A DNA stretch of 64,000 nt from Burkholderia cepacia. Lineage in GTDB: Bacteria; Pseudomonadota; Gammaproteobacteria; Burkholderiales; Burkholderiaceae. The stretch covers positions 1 to 64,000 of the forward strand of contig NZ_LDWR01000033.1 of the NCBI RefSeq assembly GCF_001039005.1, given 5' to 3'. The notes beneath the pieces were generated by a model. The model was not told where the DNA came from. It was given only the letters and a program-made list of their open reading frames with translations, and ran no database searches. Below, piece by piece: positions 1 to 11,391 of the stretch (positions within the stretch are counted from its first letter, which is position 1; the number at the start of each line of letters is the position of its first letter). The translations under genes were made by a program, and so were the position numbers.

Positions 1-53
1 CCAGCAACCCCTGCCTTCGGAGGGCAGTACTCTATCCATTGAGCTACGGGCGC
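1..53 (-). tRNA. tRNA-Arg (anticodon CCG), 3' part outside the window
   Basis: Read on the minus strand, the 5' acceptor strand GCGCCCG begins at 53, followed by TA, the D arm (GCTC paired with GAGT, one G-U) and a five-pair anticodon stem. The loop CTCCGAA puts anticodon CCG at plus positions 18-20, so it reads the arginine codon CGG. The T arm and the 3' end lie beyond position 1, so only about 53 of roughly 77 bases are present. Confidence 0.93.
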
Positions 54-224
54 GTGAGACAGTGCAGCGACCCCAATATACAGGCCGCCCACAATTGGCA
101 AGACGGCAAGGATACCCGGTTTCCCAAGACGCGTCCACCTTGCCCGCCGAATCCCCGCCGAGCCGCGCTGCGTGCGGGTAAACACGCGCCATCGTGCCGC
201 TCGCCGTGATGTAAACGTTCCGTC

Positions 225-230
225 TATAAT
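225..230 (+). promoter_or_regulatory. Candidate -10 box for the di-haem cytochrome gene
   Basis: A perfect TATAAT lies 76 bases before the cytochrome start codon. No good -35 hexamer stands 16-18 bases upstream, so the promoter is only partly supported. Apart from this, bases 54-305 show nothing else I can call. Confidence 0.35.
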
Positions 231-305
231 CGTCCGAGCTTCATTGGACTGCCATTTTGCCGTTGCACCGCGCTCACAATTCCTATTCATGGAGACGAGG
301 CAAGC

Positions 306-1190
306 ATGAGCGAAGCATCCCACGAATCTCCCGTCAAAACCCCCGGGCAGCTGATTGCTGTCATCATTGCGTCGTTCGCGATTCCGATCGTCCTGATCAT
401 CCTGCTCGCCAACTATGCGAACCATGCGCTCCGTTCCGGCGCCGGCACGGATGCACTATCCGACGAGCAGGTCGCCGCGCGTATCGCACCACTCGCGCAA
501 GTCGACGTGAAGGACGCCAACGCGCCCCGCACGTTCAAGACGGGCGAGGAAGTCTACAAGGCCGTCTGCGTGACCTGCCACGGCACGGGCGCCGCCGGCG
601 CGCCGAAGTTCGGCAACAAGGACGACTGGGCGCCGCGCATCTCGCAAGGCTTCGACACGCTGCTGAAGACGGCCCTGTCCGGCAAGGGCGCGATGCCGCC
701 ACGCGGCGGCACGAGCCCCGACGACGTCAGCGACTATGAAATCGCCCGCGCGATCGTCTACATGGCGAACAACGACGGCGCGAACTTCCCCGAACCGGCC
801 GCACCAGCCGCCAACGCGGCGCCTGCCGCCGGCGCCGCTGCATCGGGCGCCGACGCGGCGAACGCGCAGGCGGCCGCCGCGATGGCTGCGATCGCCGCGC
901 TCCCAAAGCCCGGCGAACAGCCCGCCGCCGCACCGGCCAGCGCCGATGCGGCAACCGCCGGCAAGGCGCTGTACACGTCGACCTGCCAGGCCTGCCACGC
1001 GGCAGGCGTGCTCGGCGCGCCGAAGTTCGGCAGCAAGGAAGACTGGGCGCCGCGCCTGAAGGACTCGATGGATACGGTCTACAACTACGCGCTGCACGGC
1101 AAGGGCGCGATGCCGCCGAAGGGCGGGTCGACCGCGTCGGACGCCGACGTGAAGGCGGCCGTCGACTACATGGTCAACGCGTCGAAGTAA
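306..1190 (+). CDS. Membrane-anchored di-haem c-type cytochrome (tandem cytochrome c5-like domains)
   Basis: A 294-residue protein with one N-terminal membrane segment (about residues 15-38) and then two cytochrome c domains facing the periplasm. Haem motifs are C88-V-T-C91-H92 and C227-Q-A-C230-H231. Each is followed by a GAMPP motif whose methionine (M130, M269) is the likely sixth haem ligand. The two domains are close copies (KFGNKDDWAPR and KFGSKEDWAPR) separated by an Ala/Pro-rich linker at about 163-215. This is the build of an electron carrier in the respiratory chain; the partner oxidase is not in this window. The start is set by GAGG five bases upstream of ATG 306. A strong hairpin terminator follows the stop. 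Confidence 0.9.
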   Translation: MSEASHESPVKTPGQLIAVIIASFAIPIVLIILLANYANHALRSGAGTDALSDEQVAARIAPLAQVDVKDANAPRTFKTGEEVYKAVCVTCHGTGAAGAPKFGNKDDWAPRISQGFDTLLKTALSGKGAMPPRGGTSPDDVSDYEIARAIVYMANNDGANFPEPAAPAANAAPAAGAAASGADAANAQAAAAMAAIAALPKPGEQPAAAPASADAATAGKALYTSTCQACHAAGVLGAPKFGSKEDWAPRLKDSMDTVYNYALHGKGAMPPKGGSTASDADVKAAVDYMVNASK

Positions 1191-1205
1191 CGCCGGCCGG
1201 CCAGT

Positions 1206-1246
1206 AAAAAACCCCCGCGACGCACACGCATCGCGGGGGTTTTGTT
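1206..1246. terminator. Bidirectional intrinsic terminator
   Basis: A nine-base-pair stem, CCCCCGCGA (1212-1220) with TCGCGGGGG (1231-1239), has a T-rich run after it on the plus strand and an A run before it. It can therefore end both the cytochrome gene and the convergent rep gene. Confidence 0.88.
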
Positions 1247-1289
1247 TTGCAGGATCGCCTGGCCGCGTACGCCCGACGGCGCCGCCACA

Positions 1290-3377
1290 TCACTTCTGCA
1301 GCAACGCCTTCAGGCTCGCGAGCCGGTCCTTCGGCGACATCGGCGCCTCTTCCGCCGTGGGCGGCGGCGCTTCGTCGAGCCCCATCTCCGGGATGAAGCG
1401 TGACGGTTCGCACACGACCGTCTCGCGCGCCCGCTTGCGCTTCTTGCACCAGTTCAGGTGCAGGCTGCGCTGCGCGCGCGTGATCGCGACGTACATCAGC
1501 CGGCGCTCCTCCTCGATCCGCTCGCTGTCGATCGGGCCGTCGTCCTCGCTGCCGCCGCGGTGCGGCATGATGCCCTCCTCGACGCCGACGAGGAACACGT
1601 GTGGATACTCGAGCCCCTTCGACGCATGGACGGTCGACAGCCGTACGGCGTCCGGATCCTCGTCCTTGCCCTCGAGCATCGACATCAGCGCGACGGTCTG
1701 GATCAGGCCGAGCAGGTTCTTGCCCGTATCGGCGAGCCCGTCCGCGTTGTGGAAACCCTCCGCCTCGCCGTCGACGGCCTCCGTCTCGGGCTTCGTGCCC
1801 TTGCGCTTCAGCCATTCGAGGAATTCGAGCACGTTCTGCCACTTCGACTGCGCCTGCCGCTCGTCGAACGCGTCGTACAGGTACGCCTCGTAGTGGATCG
1901 CTTCCATCATGTCGTCGAGCACGACGGTTGCGGGTTCCTTGTCCGCGCGGTCGGTCAGGCGCTGGATGAAGTCGCAGAACATGCGCAGCGGCTCGACCTG
2001 GCGCGCGGACAGCCGCGCCTCGATCCCGCCCATGTACACGGCTTCGAACAGCGACACCTTCGCCTGGCCCGCGAACGAGCCGAGCGCTTCGAGCGTCGTG
2101 TTGCCGATCCCGCGGCGCGGCGTCGTGACCGCGCGGATGAACGCGGGATCGTCGTCGGCATTCGCGATCAGCCGCAGGTACGCGCACAGGTCCTTGATCT
2201 CGGCCTTGTCGAAGAACGACTGGCCGCCCGACAGCACGTACGGGATCCGCTCGCGCCGCAGCACCTGCTCGAAGATCCGCGCCTGGAAGTTGCCGCGGTA
2301 CAGGATCGCGTAGTCGCGGAACTGCGCGCGCCGCTCGAACTTGTGCGCGGACAGCCGGAACACGACCGATTCGGCTTCATGCTCCTCGTCGTTGCACGGC
2401 GTGACGGTGATCGAATCGCCCATCCCGTGCTCGGACCACAGCTTCTTCTCGAACAGCTTCGGGTTGTTCGCGATCACGTTGTTGGCGGCGGTCAGGATCC
2501 GCACCGTCGACCGGTAGTTCTGCTCCAGCTTGACCAGGTGCAGCTTCGGGAAATCCTTGCCGAGCTGCGCGAGGTTCTCGAGCGTCGCGCCGCGCCAGCC
2601 GTAGATTGCCTGGTCGTCGTCGCCGACCGCCGTGAACGCGGCGCGCGGGCCCGCGAGCTGCTTCAGCAGCTCGTACTGGCACGCGTTGGTGTCCTGGTAT
2701 TCGTCGATCAGCAGGTAGCGCAGCTTGTTCTGCCAGCGGTCGCGCACCTGCTCGTTCTTCGCGAACAGCTCGGCGGGCAGGCGGATCAGGTCGTCGAAGT
2801 CGACCGCCTGGTACGCATGCAGCGTCGCGACGTAGTTGCGGTACACCAGCGCGGCCTGATGCTCGTCCTCGTTGGCCGCGATCGCCATCGCCTCGTCGGG
2901 CATGATCAGGCCGTTCTTCCACAGCGAGATGATGCTCTGGATCTTGCGGATCAGCCCCTTGTCGGTCGTGCCGAGCTGCTCCTGGATCATCCCGAAGCAG
3001 TCGTCCGAATCCATGATCGAGAACTGCGGCTTCAGGCCGACGTGCTCGGCCTCCTGGCGCAGGATCTGCACGCCGAGCGAGTGGAACGTGCAGACGGTGA
3101 GCTGGTTGACGGGTACCTTGCGGCCTTCCTTGCCGGGCGTGGTGAGCGTCTTGCCTTCAAGCAGCTTCCCCACGCGCTCGCGCATTTCGGCGGCCGCCTT
3201 GTTCGTGAACGTGACGGCGGCGATGTGGCGCGGCTCGAAGCCTTTCGCTTCGATCAGGTGCGCGATCTTCTGCGTGATCACGCGGGTCTTGCCGCTGCCC
3301 GCGCCGGCGAGCACGAGACAGGGACCGTCGAGGTAGCGCACCGCTTCGTTCTGGGCGGAATTGAGGCCTGCGGACAT
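1290..3377 (-). CDS. rep: ATP-dependent DNA helicase Rep (UvrD/PcrA superfamily 1A)
   Basis: A 695-residue 3'-5' DNA helicase. Superfamily 1A motifs occur in order: Walker A AGAGSGKTR at about residues 24-32, LLIDEYQDTN (motif II), GDDDQAIYGWRGA (motif III), LEQNYRS (motif IV), TVHASKGLEYPHVF (motif V) and MYVAITRAQ (motif VI). Length and the opening MSAGLNSAQ agree with beta-proteobacterial Rep rather than the longer UvrD. Rep clears proteins ahead of the replication fork and helps restart, so priA at 48-50 kb is functionally related though far away. It is convergent with the cytochrome gene across a shared terminator. Confidence 0.94.
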   Translation of the reverse strand: MSAGLNSAQNEAVRYLDGPCLVLAGAGSGKTRVITQKIAHLIEAKGFEPRHIAAVTFTNKAAAEMRERVGKLLEGKTLTTPGKEGRKVPVNQLTVCTFHSLGVQILRQEAEHVGLKPQFSIMDSDDCFGMIQEQLGTTDKGLIRKIQSIISLWKNGLIMPDEAMAIAANEDEHQAALVYRNYVATLHAYQAVDFDDLIRLPAELFAKNEQVRDRWQNKLRYLLIDEYQDTNACQYELLKQLAGPRAAFTAVGDDDQAIYGWRGATLENLAQLGKDFPKLHLVKLEQNYRSTVRILTAANNVIANNPKLFEKKLWSEHGMGDSITVTPCNDEEHEAESVVFRLSAHKFERRAQFRDYAILYRGNFQARIFEQVLRRERIPYVLSGGQSFFDKAEIKDLCAYLRLIANADDDPAFIRAVTTPRRGIGNTTLEALGSFAGQAKVSLFEAVYMGGIEARLSARQVEPLRMFCDFIQRLTDRADKEPATVVLDDMMEAIHYEAYLYDAFDERQAQSKWQNVLEFLEWLKRKGTKPETEAVDGEAEGFHNADGLADTGKNLLGLIQTVALMSMLEGKDEDPDAVRLSTVHASKGLEYPHVFLVGVEEGIMPHRGGSEDDGPIDSERIEEERRLMYVAITRAQRSLHLNWCKKRKRARETVVCEPSRFIPEMGLDEAPPPTAEEAPMSPKDRLASLKALLQK

Positions 3378-3629
3378 GATGGCGGATGGTGTTGCGGTTG
3401 ACGGCGGAACGCCGGGAGGATGCCGTGCGCGGCAGGCTGGCGAAGCAGGCAGACCGCAGGCAGGACGCGCATGTTAACACGCCGGCGGCGCGCATTTCGG
3501 GACCGCCGCCGGGCGGGGTCGCGCGGGCGTACCTCCCGGCCGCACCCTGTCCGTTCGGCCAATCCGGCCCCGTTCGCACACCGATCGGCCACAATACCCA
3601 TACCCCGGCGCCGCCTCGCGCCGGCCCGT

Positions 3630-4358
3630 ATGAACCACCGGATCGACACCATGGGATACCCGCTCGCCACCGCCGCTCTCGGCCCGCTGCTGTTCGCGCA
3701 GGGGCGCTACGTGCGTCGCGTCACGCCGCGGCTGCCCGAGGCGGCCGGCCCGCGCGAGGGTGTTGCCGGCGACGGCCCGCCGCTGCGCGTGCTGGTGGTC
3801 GGCGATTCGGCCGCCGCGGGCGTCGGCGTCGCGACGCAGCACGACGCGCTGTCCGGACACCTGGCGCGTGCGCTGGCGGCCACGCACCGCGTGAGCTGGA
3901 AGCTGCTCGCGCGCACGGGCCTCACCACGCGGGATCTCGTCGACTGGCTGGCCGCCGAGCCGGCCGAACCGTTCGACGTGGCCGTGACGTCGCTCGGCGT
4001 CAACGACGTGACGGGCGGCGTGCCGCCGGCCCGCTGGCAGGCGCAGCAGGCCGAGCTCGTCCGGCTGCTCGCCGGGCGCTTCCAGGTCGGGCACGCGATC
4101 CTGTCGGCGGTGCCGCCGATGGAGCGCTTTCCGGCGCTGCCGCAGCCGCTCGCGTGGTATCTCGGGCGGCGCGCGAAGCGGCTCAACGCCGCGCTCACCG
4201 GTTGGGCCGCCACGCAGCCGCACTGCACGTTCCTGCGGGTCGCGCTGCCGCTCGAGCGCCACCTGATGGCTGCCGACGGCTTCCATCCCGGCGAAGCCGC
4301 ATGCGCCGTCTGGGCCGAGCAGGTCGCGGCCGCCGTGCTGCGACGGGCGCCCCCATGA
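3630..4358 (+). CDS. SGNH/GDSL-type hydrolase (esterase/lipase family)
   Basis: A 242-residue protein with the SGNH hydrolase signature. Block I is VVGDSAAAG with the nucleophilic serine, block III is GVNDVTGG with the oxyanion asparagine, and block V is DGFHPGE with the catalytic Asp and His. It most likely cleaves an ester bond; the substrate cannot be told from sequence. No clear signal peptide is seen, so it is probably cytoplasmic. ATG 3651 is an alternative start seven codons in, and neither has a strong ribosome binding site. It is divergent from rep; the 252 bases between them show no other feature. Confidence 0.85.
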   Translation: MNHRIDTMGYPLATAALGPLLFAQGRYVRRVTPRLPEAAGPREGVAGDGPPLRVLVVGDSAAAGVGVATQHDALSGHLARALAATHRVSWKLLARTGLTTRDLVDWLAAEPAEPFDVAVTSLGVNDVTGGVPPARWQAQQAELVRLLAGRFQVGHAILSAVPPMERFPALPQPLAWYLGRRAKRLNAALTGWAATQPHCTFLRVALPLERHLMAADGFHPGEAACAVWAEQVAAAVLRRAPP

Positions 4359-4591
4359 CGCGGCACGACGCCCGCGCGCCGACTGCCCGCCGCGCAGGCG
4401 GGCAGCCGGCCATGCGCACCCGGCGCGCGGGCCTGCGCAAAATGCCGGCTTCCCTTGCGCACGCGCCGCGCCCTCCCGCGCGTTTCGCCCAACGCCCCGG
4501 TGCAAGCGGCGGCGCCATGCCAAAATAGCCGATCGTCTTCGCGCCGTCTCGGCGCGCCATCCTTTAGTTTCCTTCGTAGCCAGGGATTGCC

Positions 4592-5644
4592 ATGTCGTCA
4601 TTGCTCAGGATTGGTTTGATGGGTTTCGGTTTCGCCGGCGCGACGTTCCACGCGCCCGTGATCGCCACGAGCGGCCGCACCGAAGTGGCCGCGATCGCGA
4701 CGGGTCAGCCCGAGCGCGCGCAAGCCGCGTATCCGGGCGCGCGCGTCGTCCCCGACCTCGACACACTGCTCGCCCTCGACGACATCGAGTGTGTGGTGAT
4801 CGCCACGCCGAACGACACGCACTTCACGCTCGCCCGCAAGGTGCTCGAAGCCGGCCGGCACGTGGTCGTCGACAAGCCCGTCACGCTCACCGCCGACGAG
4901 GCGCTCGCGCTCGCCCGGCTCGCGAACGCGCGCAGCCGGCTGTTCGCGCCGTTCCACAACCGCCGCTGGGACGGCGATTTCCTCACCGTGCGCCGCGTCG
5001 TCGAATCGGGCGAGCTCGGCCGCCTGACCTACTTCGCATCGCACTTCGACCGCTTCCGGCCGACGCCGCGCACGCGCTGGCGCGAGGAGCCCGCACGCGG
5101 CGGCGGCCTGCTGCTCGACCTCGGCCCGCACCTGATCGACCAGGCGCTCGCGCTGTTCGGGCTGCCGGAAACGGTGGCCGCGACCGTCAAGACGCGCCGC
5201 GAGAACGGCACGGCGCCCGATTTCGTGCACCTGCTGCTCGGCTATCCGGACAAGGACGTCGCACTGCATGCGAGCGCGCTGTCGGTGATCGAACCCGCGC
5301 GCTTCACGCTGCACGGCACGCGCGGCAGCTACCAGAAGTTCGGGCTCGACACGCAGGAGGACCAGCTCAAGGCCGGCCTCACCGCGGACGACGTCGAATT
5401 CGGCGGCGGCAACCCGCCCGGCCTGTTGCGCGTGCTCGACGGCGACCTCGAGGTCGAGCGCCCGGTGCCGACCCTCGACGGCCAGTACGCGGAGTTCTAC
5501 CGCGCGCTCGCCGCGTCGATCCGCGACGGCGCGCCGTTCCCGGTCACCGCGCAGGACGCCGTCGACGTGATGACGATCATCGAACTGGCCGCGCAGAGCG
5601 AGCACGACGGCCGCCGGCTGCCGTTCGTGCGCCGCACGGTCTGA
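4592..5644 (+). CDS. Gfo/Idh/MocA-family NAD(P)-dependent oxidoreductase
   Basis: A 350-residue protein. The N-terminal Rossmann fold carries GFGFAGATFH at about residues 11-20 for dinucleotide binding. It is followed by the family motif VDKPVTLTADEA, whose lysine belongs to the conserved E/D-K-P catalytic set, and by the C-terminal substrate domain (RWREEPARGGG, DLGPHLIDQALALFG). These enzymes oxidise or reduce sugars and cyclitols; the closest general type is E. coli YdgJ-like, and the substrate is unknown. It stands alone, 233 bases after the SGNH hydrolase. A GC-rich hairpin without a T run follows the stop. Confidence 0.88.
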   Translation: MSSLLRIGLMGFGFAGATFHAPVIATSGRTEVAAIATGQPERAQAAYPGARVVPDLDTLLALDDIECVVIATPNDTHFTLARKVLEAGRHVVVDKPVTLTADEALALARLANARSRLFAPFHNRRWDGDFLTVRRVVESGELGRLTYFASHFDRFRPTPRTRWREEPARGGGLLLDLGPHLIDQALALFGLPETVAATVKTRRENGTAPDFVHLLLGYPDKDVALHASALSVIEPARFTLHGTRGSYQKFGLDTQEDQLKAGLTADDVEFGGGNPPGLLRVLDGDLEVERPVPTLDGQYAEFYRALAASIRDGAPFPVTAQDAVDVMTIIELAAQSEHDGRRLPFVRRTV

Positions 5645-5802
5645 CACCGCGTGCCGGCCGGTTGCGGCCGGCCGGCACGCCGCGCTTGGATCAGCCGGAA
5701 CATTCGGTTACAAATGCCGGGGGAACGAAAGTCAGCGGTAGACCGGTCTGACGCGTTTCTTAAAAAAAGTCGATCCGACACCAATCCGTCAGGAGAATGT
5801 TG

Positions 5803-6165
5803 ATGCAACGGTTGATTCGCGCGGCAGTGTGCTGCGCCCTGGTTTCCTCGCTCGCGGCCTGTATCGTGCAGCCGCAGCAACCGGTCCGTCCGGCCCCCCC
5901 GCCGCGGCCGAATCCGCAGGTCGTCGCGAACGAGCGGATGCAACAGATCCAGGGCCGGATCGACAACCTGCACCGCCGCATCGATGCGCGCGTGAACGGC
6001 GGCTACTATCCGCCGCCCTATGGCGCGCAGCTTCACCATCGCCTCGACGTGATCCGCCAGGAAGCGAACGACATGTCGGCGCAGCACAGCGGCGGCCTGT
6101 CCGGCGACGAGCAGCGCGTGCTGAACCAGGAACTCGACACGGCCGCGCGCGCGATCGGCGAGTAA
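5803..6165 (+). CDS. Small predicted outer-membrane lipoprotein of unknown function
   Basis: A 120-residue protein with a lipoprotein signal peptide. A short basic start and hydrophobic stretch lead to the lipobox L-A-A-C20, followed by a Pro-rich segment (PVRPAPPPRPNP) and a mostly helical C-terminal part. I do not recognise a defined family. ATG 5803 is preferred to ATG 5797 because AGGAG at 5791-5795 lies seven bases before 5803 but only one base before 5797. It is a single gene, followed by a strong GC hairpin and the glycine riboswitch promoter. Confidence 0.75.
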   Translation: MQRLIRAAVCCALVSSLAACIVQPQQPVRPAPPPRPNPQVVANERMQQIQGRIDNLHRRIDARVNGGYYPPPYGAQLHHRLDVIRQEANDMSAQHSGGLSGDEQRVLNQELDTAARAIGE

Positions 6166-6191
6166 CGCACCGGCGCCAGCCGGAGCGGAAA

Positions 6192-6218
6192 AAGCGGCGG
6201 CACGCGCTGCCGCCGCTT
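6192..6218 (+). terminator. Hairpin after the lipoprotein gene (weak T run)
   Basis: A perfect 11-base-pair stem, AAGCGGCGGCA with TGCCGCCGCTT, surrounds a five-base loop 26 bases after the stop codon. The sequence after it is not T rich, so its action as an intrinsic terminator is uncertain. Confidence 0.45.
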
Positions 6219-6246
6219 GTCGCGAAGCGACATTCTTTTGCTCAAA

Positions 6247-6275
6247 TTGACAAGGCCAACCTGCTCGCGTACAGT
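6247..6275 (+). promoter_or_regulatory. Sigma-70 promoter of the glycine riboswitch/gcvTHP transcript
   Basis: A perfect -35 TTGACA (6247-6252), a 17-base spacer and a -10 TACAGT (6270-6275) stand just before the first glycine aptamer. Transcription is expected to start near 6282. Confidence 0.82.
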
Positions 6276-6284
6276 CGCCCGCAC

Positions 6285-6542
6285 GCGTCGGGAGAGCGTG
6301 TGACCGCGTTGCTGAAACGCCGGTCGCGCCGCCGAAGGGGCACACCCGCAAACTCTCAGGCAAAAGGACCGACCGCGTCGGGGAATCCCGTCCGCGCATT
6401 GCGCGGGCCGCACTCCCCGCACTCTGGAGAGCGGCAGTAGCCCGCAGCGCATAGGCTGCGCGGGCAAGCTGCCCACCGAAGGGGCGCGCGTTCACCGGGC
6501 TTGGCCCGCAACGCAATCTCTCAGGTATCGAGGACAGAGGGG
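6285..6542 (+). ncRNA. Tandem glycine riboswitch (two aptamers) controlling gcvTHP
   Basis: Two glycine-aptamer units lie in a row. The first (about 6285-6390) holds GGAGAGCG, a CCGAAGGGGC core and AACTCTCAGGCAAAAGGACC. The second (about 6410-6542) holds CTGGAGAGCGG, CCGAAGGGGC and AATCTCTCAGGTATCGAGGACAG. These are the conserved gcvT-type (glycine riboswitch) sequence blocks. In other bacteria glycine binding to both aptamers turns on the glycine cleavage operon. The gcvT start codon is about 90 bases further on, and that interval would hold the expression platform. Confidence 0.95.
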
Positions 6543-6631
6543 CATGTACCGGATCGCTCGCGCGCCATGGGCCGCGGCGGACGGCACATGGCCGTTCTGA
6601 TCCGCGCGCAAGCGCCTTGCCTGAGGCCTCG

Positions 6632-7750
6632 ATGACTGCACTGAATCACACCCCGCTCAACGCCGCGCACCGCGCGCTCAATGCCCGCATGGTCGACTTC
6701 GGCGGCTGGGACATGCCCGTCAACTACGGCTCGCAGATCGAAGAGCATGAAGCCGTGCGCACCGACGCCGGCATGTTCGACGTGTCGCACATGTGCGTCG
6801 TCGATTTCACCGGCAGCCGTGTGCGCGCGTTCTTCGAGCATGCGATCGCGAACAACGTCGGCAAGCTCAAGACGCCCGGCAAGGCACTCTACTCGTGCCT
6901 GCTCAATCCGCAGGGCGGCGTCATCGACGACCTGATCGTCTATTACTTCACCGAAGACTTCTTCCGCGTCGTCGTCAACGCCGGCACCGCCGAGAAAGAC
7001 ATCGCGTGGTTCAACCAGCTGAACGAGCAAGGCGGCTACGGCCTCACGATCGCACCGCGCCGCGATTTCGCGATCGTCGCCGTACAGGGCCCGAACGCCC
7101 GCGAAAAGGCCTGGGCGACGGTGCCCGCCGCGCGCGCCGCGACGAGCGAGCTGAAGCCGTTCAACGCCGCGCAGGTCGCCGGCACGCCGTTCGGCGATCT
7201 CACCATCGCGCGCACCGGCTATACCGGTGAAGACGGCTTCGAGGTGATCGTCCCGGCCGTGCACGTCGAAGCGCTGTGGCACGCACTGCAGCAAAACGGC
7301 GTGCGCCCGTGCGGGCTCGGCGCGCGCGACACGCTGCGCCTCGAGGCCGGCATGAACCTGTACGGCCAGGACATGGACGACAACGTGTCCCCGCTCGACG
7401 CGGGCCTCGCATGGACGGTCGACCTCACCGCGCCGCGCGACTTCGTCGGCCGCGCCGCACTTGAAGCAAACGGCACCCGCGCCGCGTTCGTCGGCCTGAT
7501 CCTGCAAAAGGAAAACGGCAAGGCGGGCGGCGTGCTGCGCGCGCACCAGAAGGTCGTCACGCCGCACGGCGAAGGCGAAATCACGAGCGGCACGTTCTCG
7601 CCGTCGATGCAGGAATCGATCGCGTTCGCACGCGTGCCGGCAGCCGTCCAGATCGGCGACACGATCCAGGTGCAAATTCGAGACAAGAATCTTCCCGCGC
7701 GCGTGGTAAAACTGCCGTTCGTGCGCAACGGCAAGGTCCTCGCTGCGTAA
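6632..7750 (+). CDS. gcvT: Glycine cleavage system T protein (aminomethyltransferase)
   Basis: A 372-residue T protein. It moves the one-carbon unit from aminomethyl-lipoyl GcvH to tetrahydrofolate, releasing ammonia and 5,10-methylene-THF. Seen in the sequence: MVDFGGWDMPVNY near the N terminus, the SHMCVVDFTG stretch, GYTGEDGFEV in the folate-binding domain, ARDTLRLEAGMNLYG, and a C-terminal barrel (about 285-370). ATG 6632 is chosen because GAGG lies seven bases before it; an in-frame TTG 15 bases upstream is less likely. It is the first gene after the tandem glycine riboswitch, so it should rise with glycine supply, followed by gcvH and gcvP. Confidence 0.97.
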   Translation: MTALNHTPLNAAHRALNARMVDFGGWDMPVNYGSQIEEHEAVRTDAGMFDVSHMCVVDFTGSRVRAFFEHAIANNVGKLKTPGKALYSCLLNPQGGVIDDLIVYYFTEDFFRVVVNAGTAEKDIAWFNQLNEQGGYGLTIAPRRDFAIVAVQGPNAREKAWATVPAARAATSELKPFNAAQVAGTPFGDLTIARTGYTGEDGFEVIVPAVHVEALWHALQQNGVRPCGLGARDTLRLEAGMNLYGQDMDDNVSPLDAGLAWTVDLTAPRDFVGRAALEANGTRAAFVGLILQKENGKAGGVLRAHQKVVTPHGEGEITSGTFSPSMQESIAFARVPAAVQIGDTIQVQIRDKNLPARVVKLPFVRNGKVLAA

Positions 7751-7866
7751 CGGCCGGGGGGCCTGCCTCCCGGGAAGCCGGGAGATGGCGCCCGGCGCAA
7801 CCACACCCGGCGCGCCCCGGTGGCGCGCCAGCAAAACGAACAACCCCCTTTTATCAGGAGCATCCG

Positions 7867-8247
7867 ATGAGCAACGTCCCGGCCGATCTGAAGTACACCG
7901 ACGAACACGAGTGGATCCGCACTGAAGCCGACGGCACGCTGACGATCGGCATCACCGATCACGCGCAGAACACGCTCGGCGACATCGTTTTCCTCGAACT
8001 GCCGCCCGTCGGCAAGCAAGTGAAGGCAGGCGACGCGATCGGCGTCGTCGAATCCGTGAAAGCCGCGTCGGACATCTATTCGCCGGTGTCGGGCGAGGTG
8101 GTCGCGATCAACGCGGACGCAGTCGACACGCCGGAAGAGGTGAACAGCGACGCGTACGACACGTGGCTGTTCAAGGTCAAGCTCGCGGCCGGCGCATCGA
8201 CCGACAGCCTGCTCGACGCTGCCGCCTACTCCAAGCTGATCGACTAA
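7867..8247 (+). CDS. gcvH: Glycine cleavage system H protein (lipoyl carrier)
   Basis: A 126-residue lipoyl carrier that shuttles the aminomethyl group between GcvP, GcvT and the L protein. The lipoylation site is the lysine in GVVESVKAASDIYSP, and the N-terminal KYTDEHEWI is typical of the family. AGGAG about six bases before ATG supports the start. It lies 116 bases after gcvT and 65 bases before gcvP in the same riboswitch-controlled operon. The L protein (lipoamide dehydrogenase) is not in this window, as is usual because it is shared with other complexes. Confidence 0.97.
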   Translation: MSNVPADLKYTDEHEWIRTEADGTLTIGITDHAQNTLGDIVFLELPPVGKQVKAGDAIGVVESVKAASDIYSPVSGEVVAINADAVDTPEEVNSDAYDTWLFKVKLAAGASTDSLLDAAAYSKLID

Positions 8248-8312
8248 TTTCCTTACCCGAACCGCGCGGGGCCGGTCAGCCGCCCCGTCCCGCGCGGGAC
8301 CAGAGTCACGCC

Positions 8313-11240
<2,928 letters not shown>

Positions 11241-11276
11241 CGCGCGCCAGGTCCGGAACCGTCCGATGGTGATCGC

Positions 11277-11309
11277 ACCGCACGCAACTCCGTGTTGCGT
11301 GCGGTTTTT
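11277..11309 (+). terminator. Intrinsic terminator of the gcvTHP operon
   Basis: A perfect 12-base-pair stem, ACCGCACGCAAC (11277-11288) with GTTGCGTGCGGT (11294-11305), a five-base loop and a T run (11305-11309) stand 36 bases after gcvP. Confidence 0.92.
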
Positions 11310-11391
11310 GCGTTCGCCGCTCGAACCGGTTCACGTTCGTCCGCCAATCCGGCTAACATCACACGCGATCCAGCCAATGAAGGAGTTCCGC

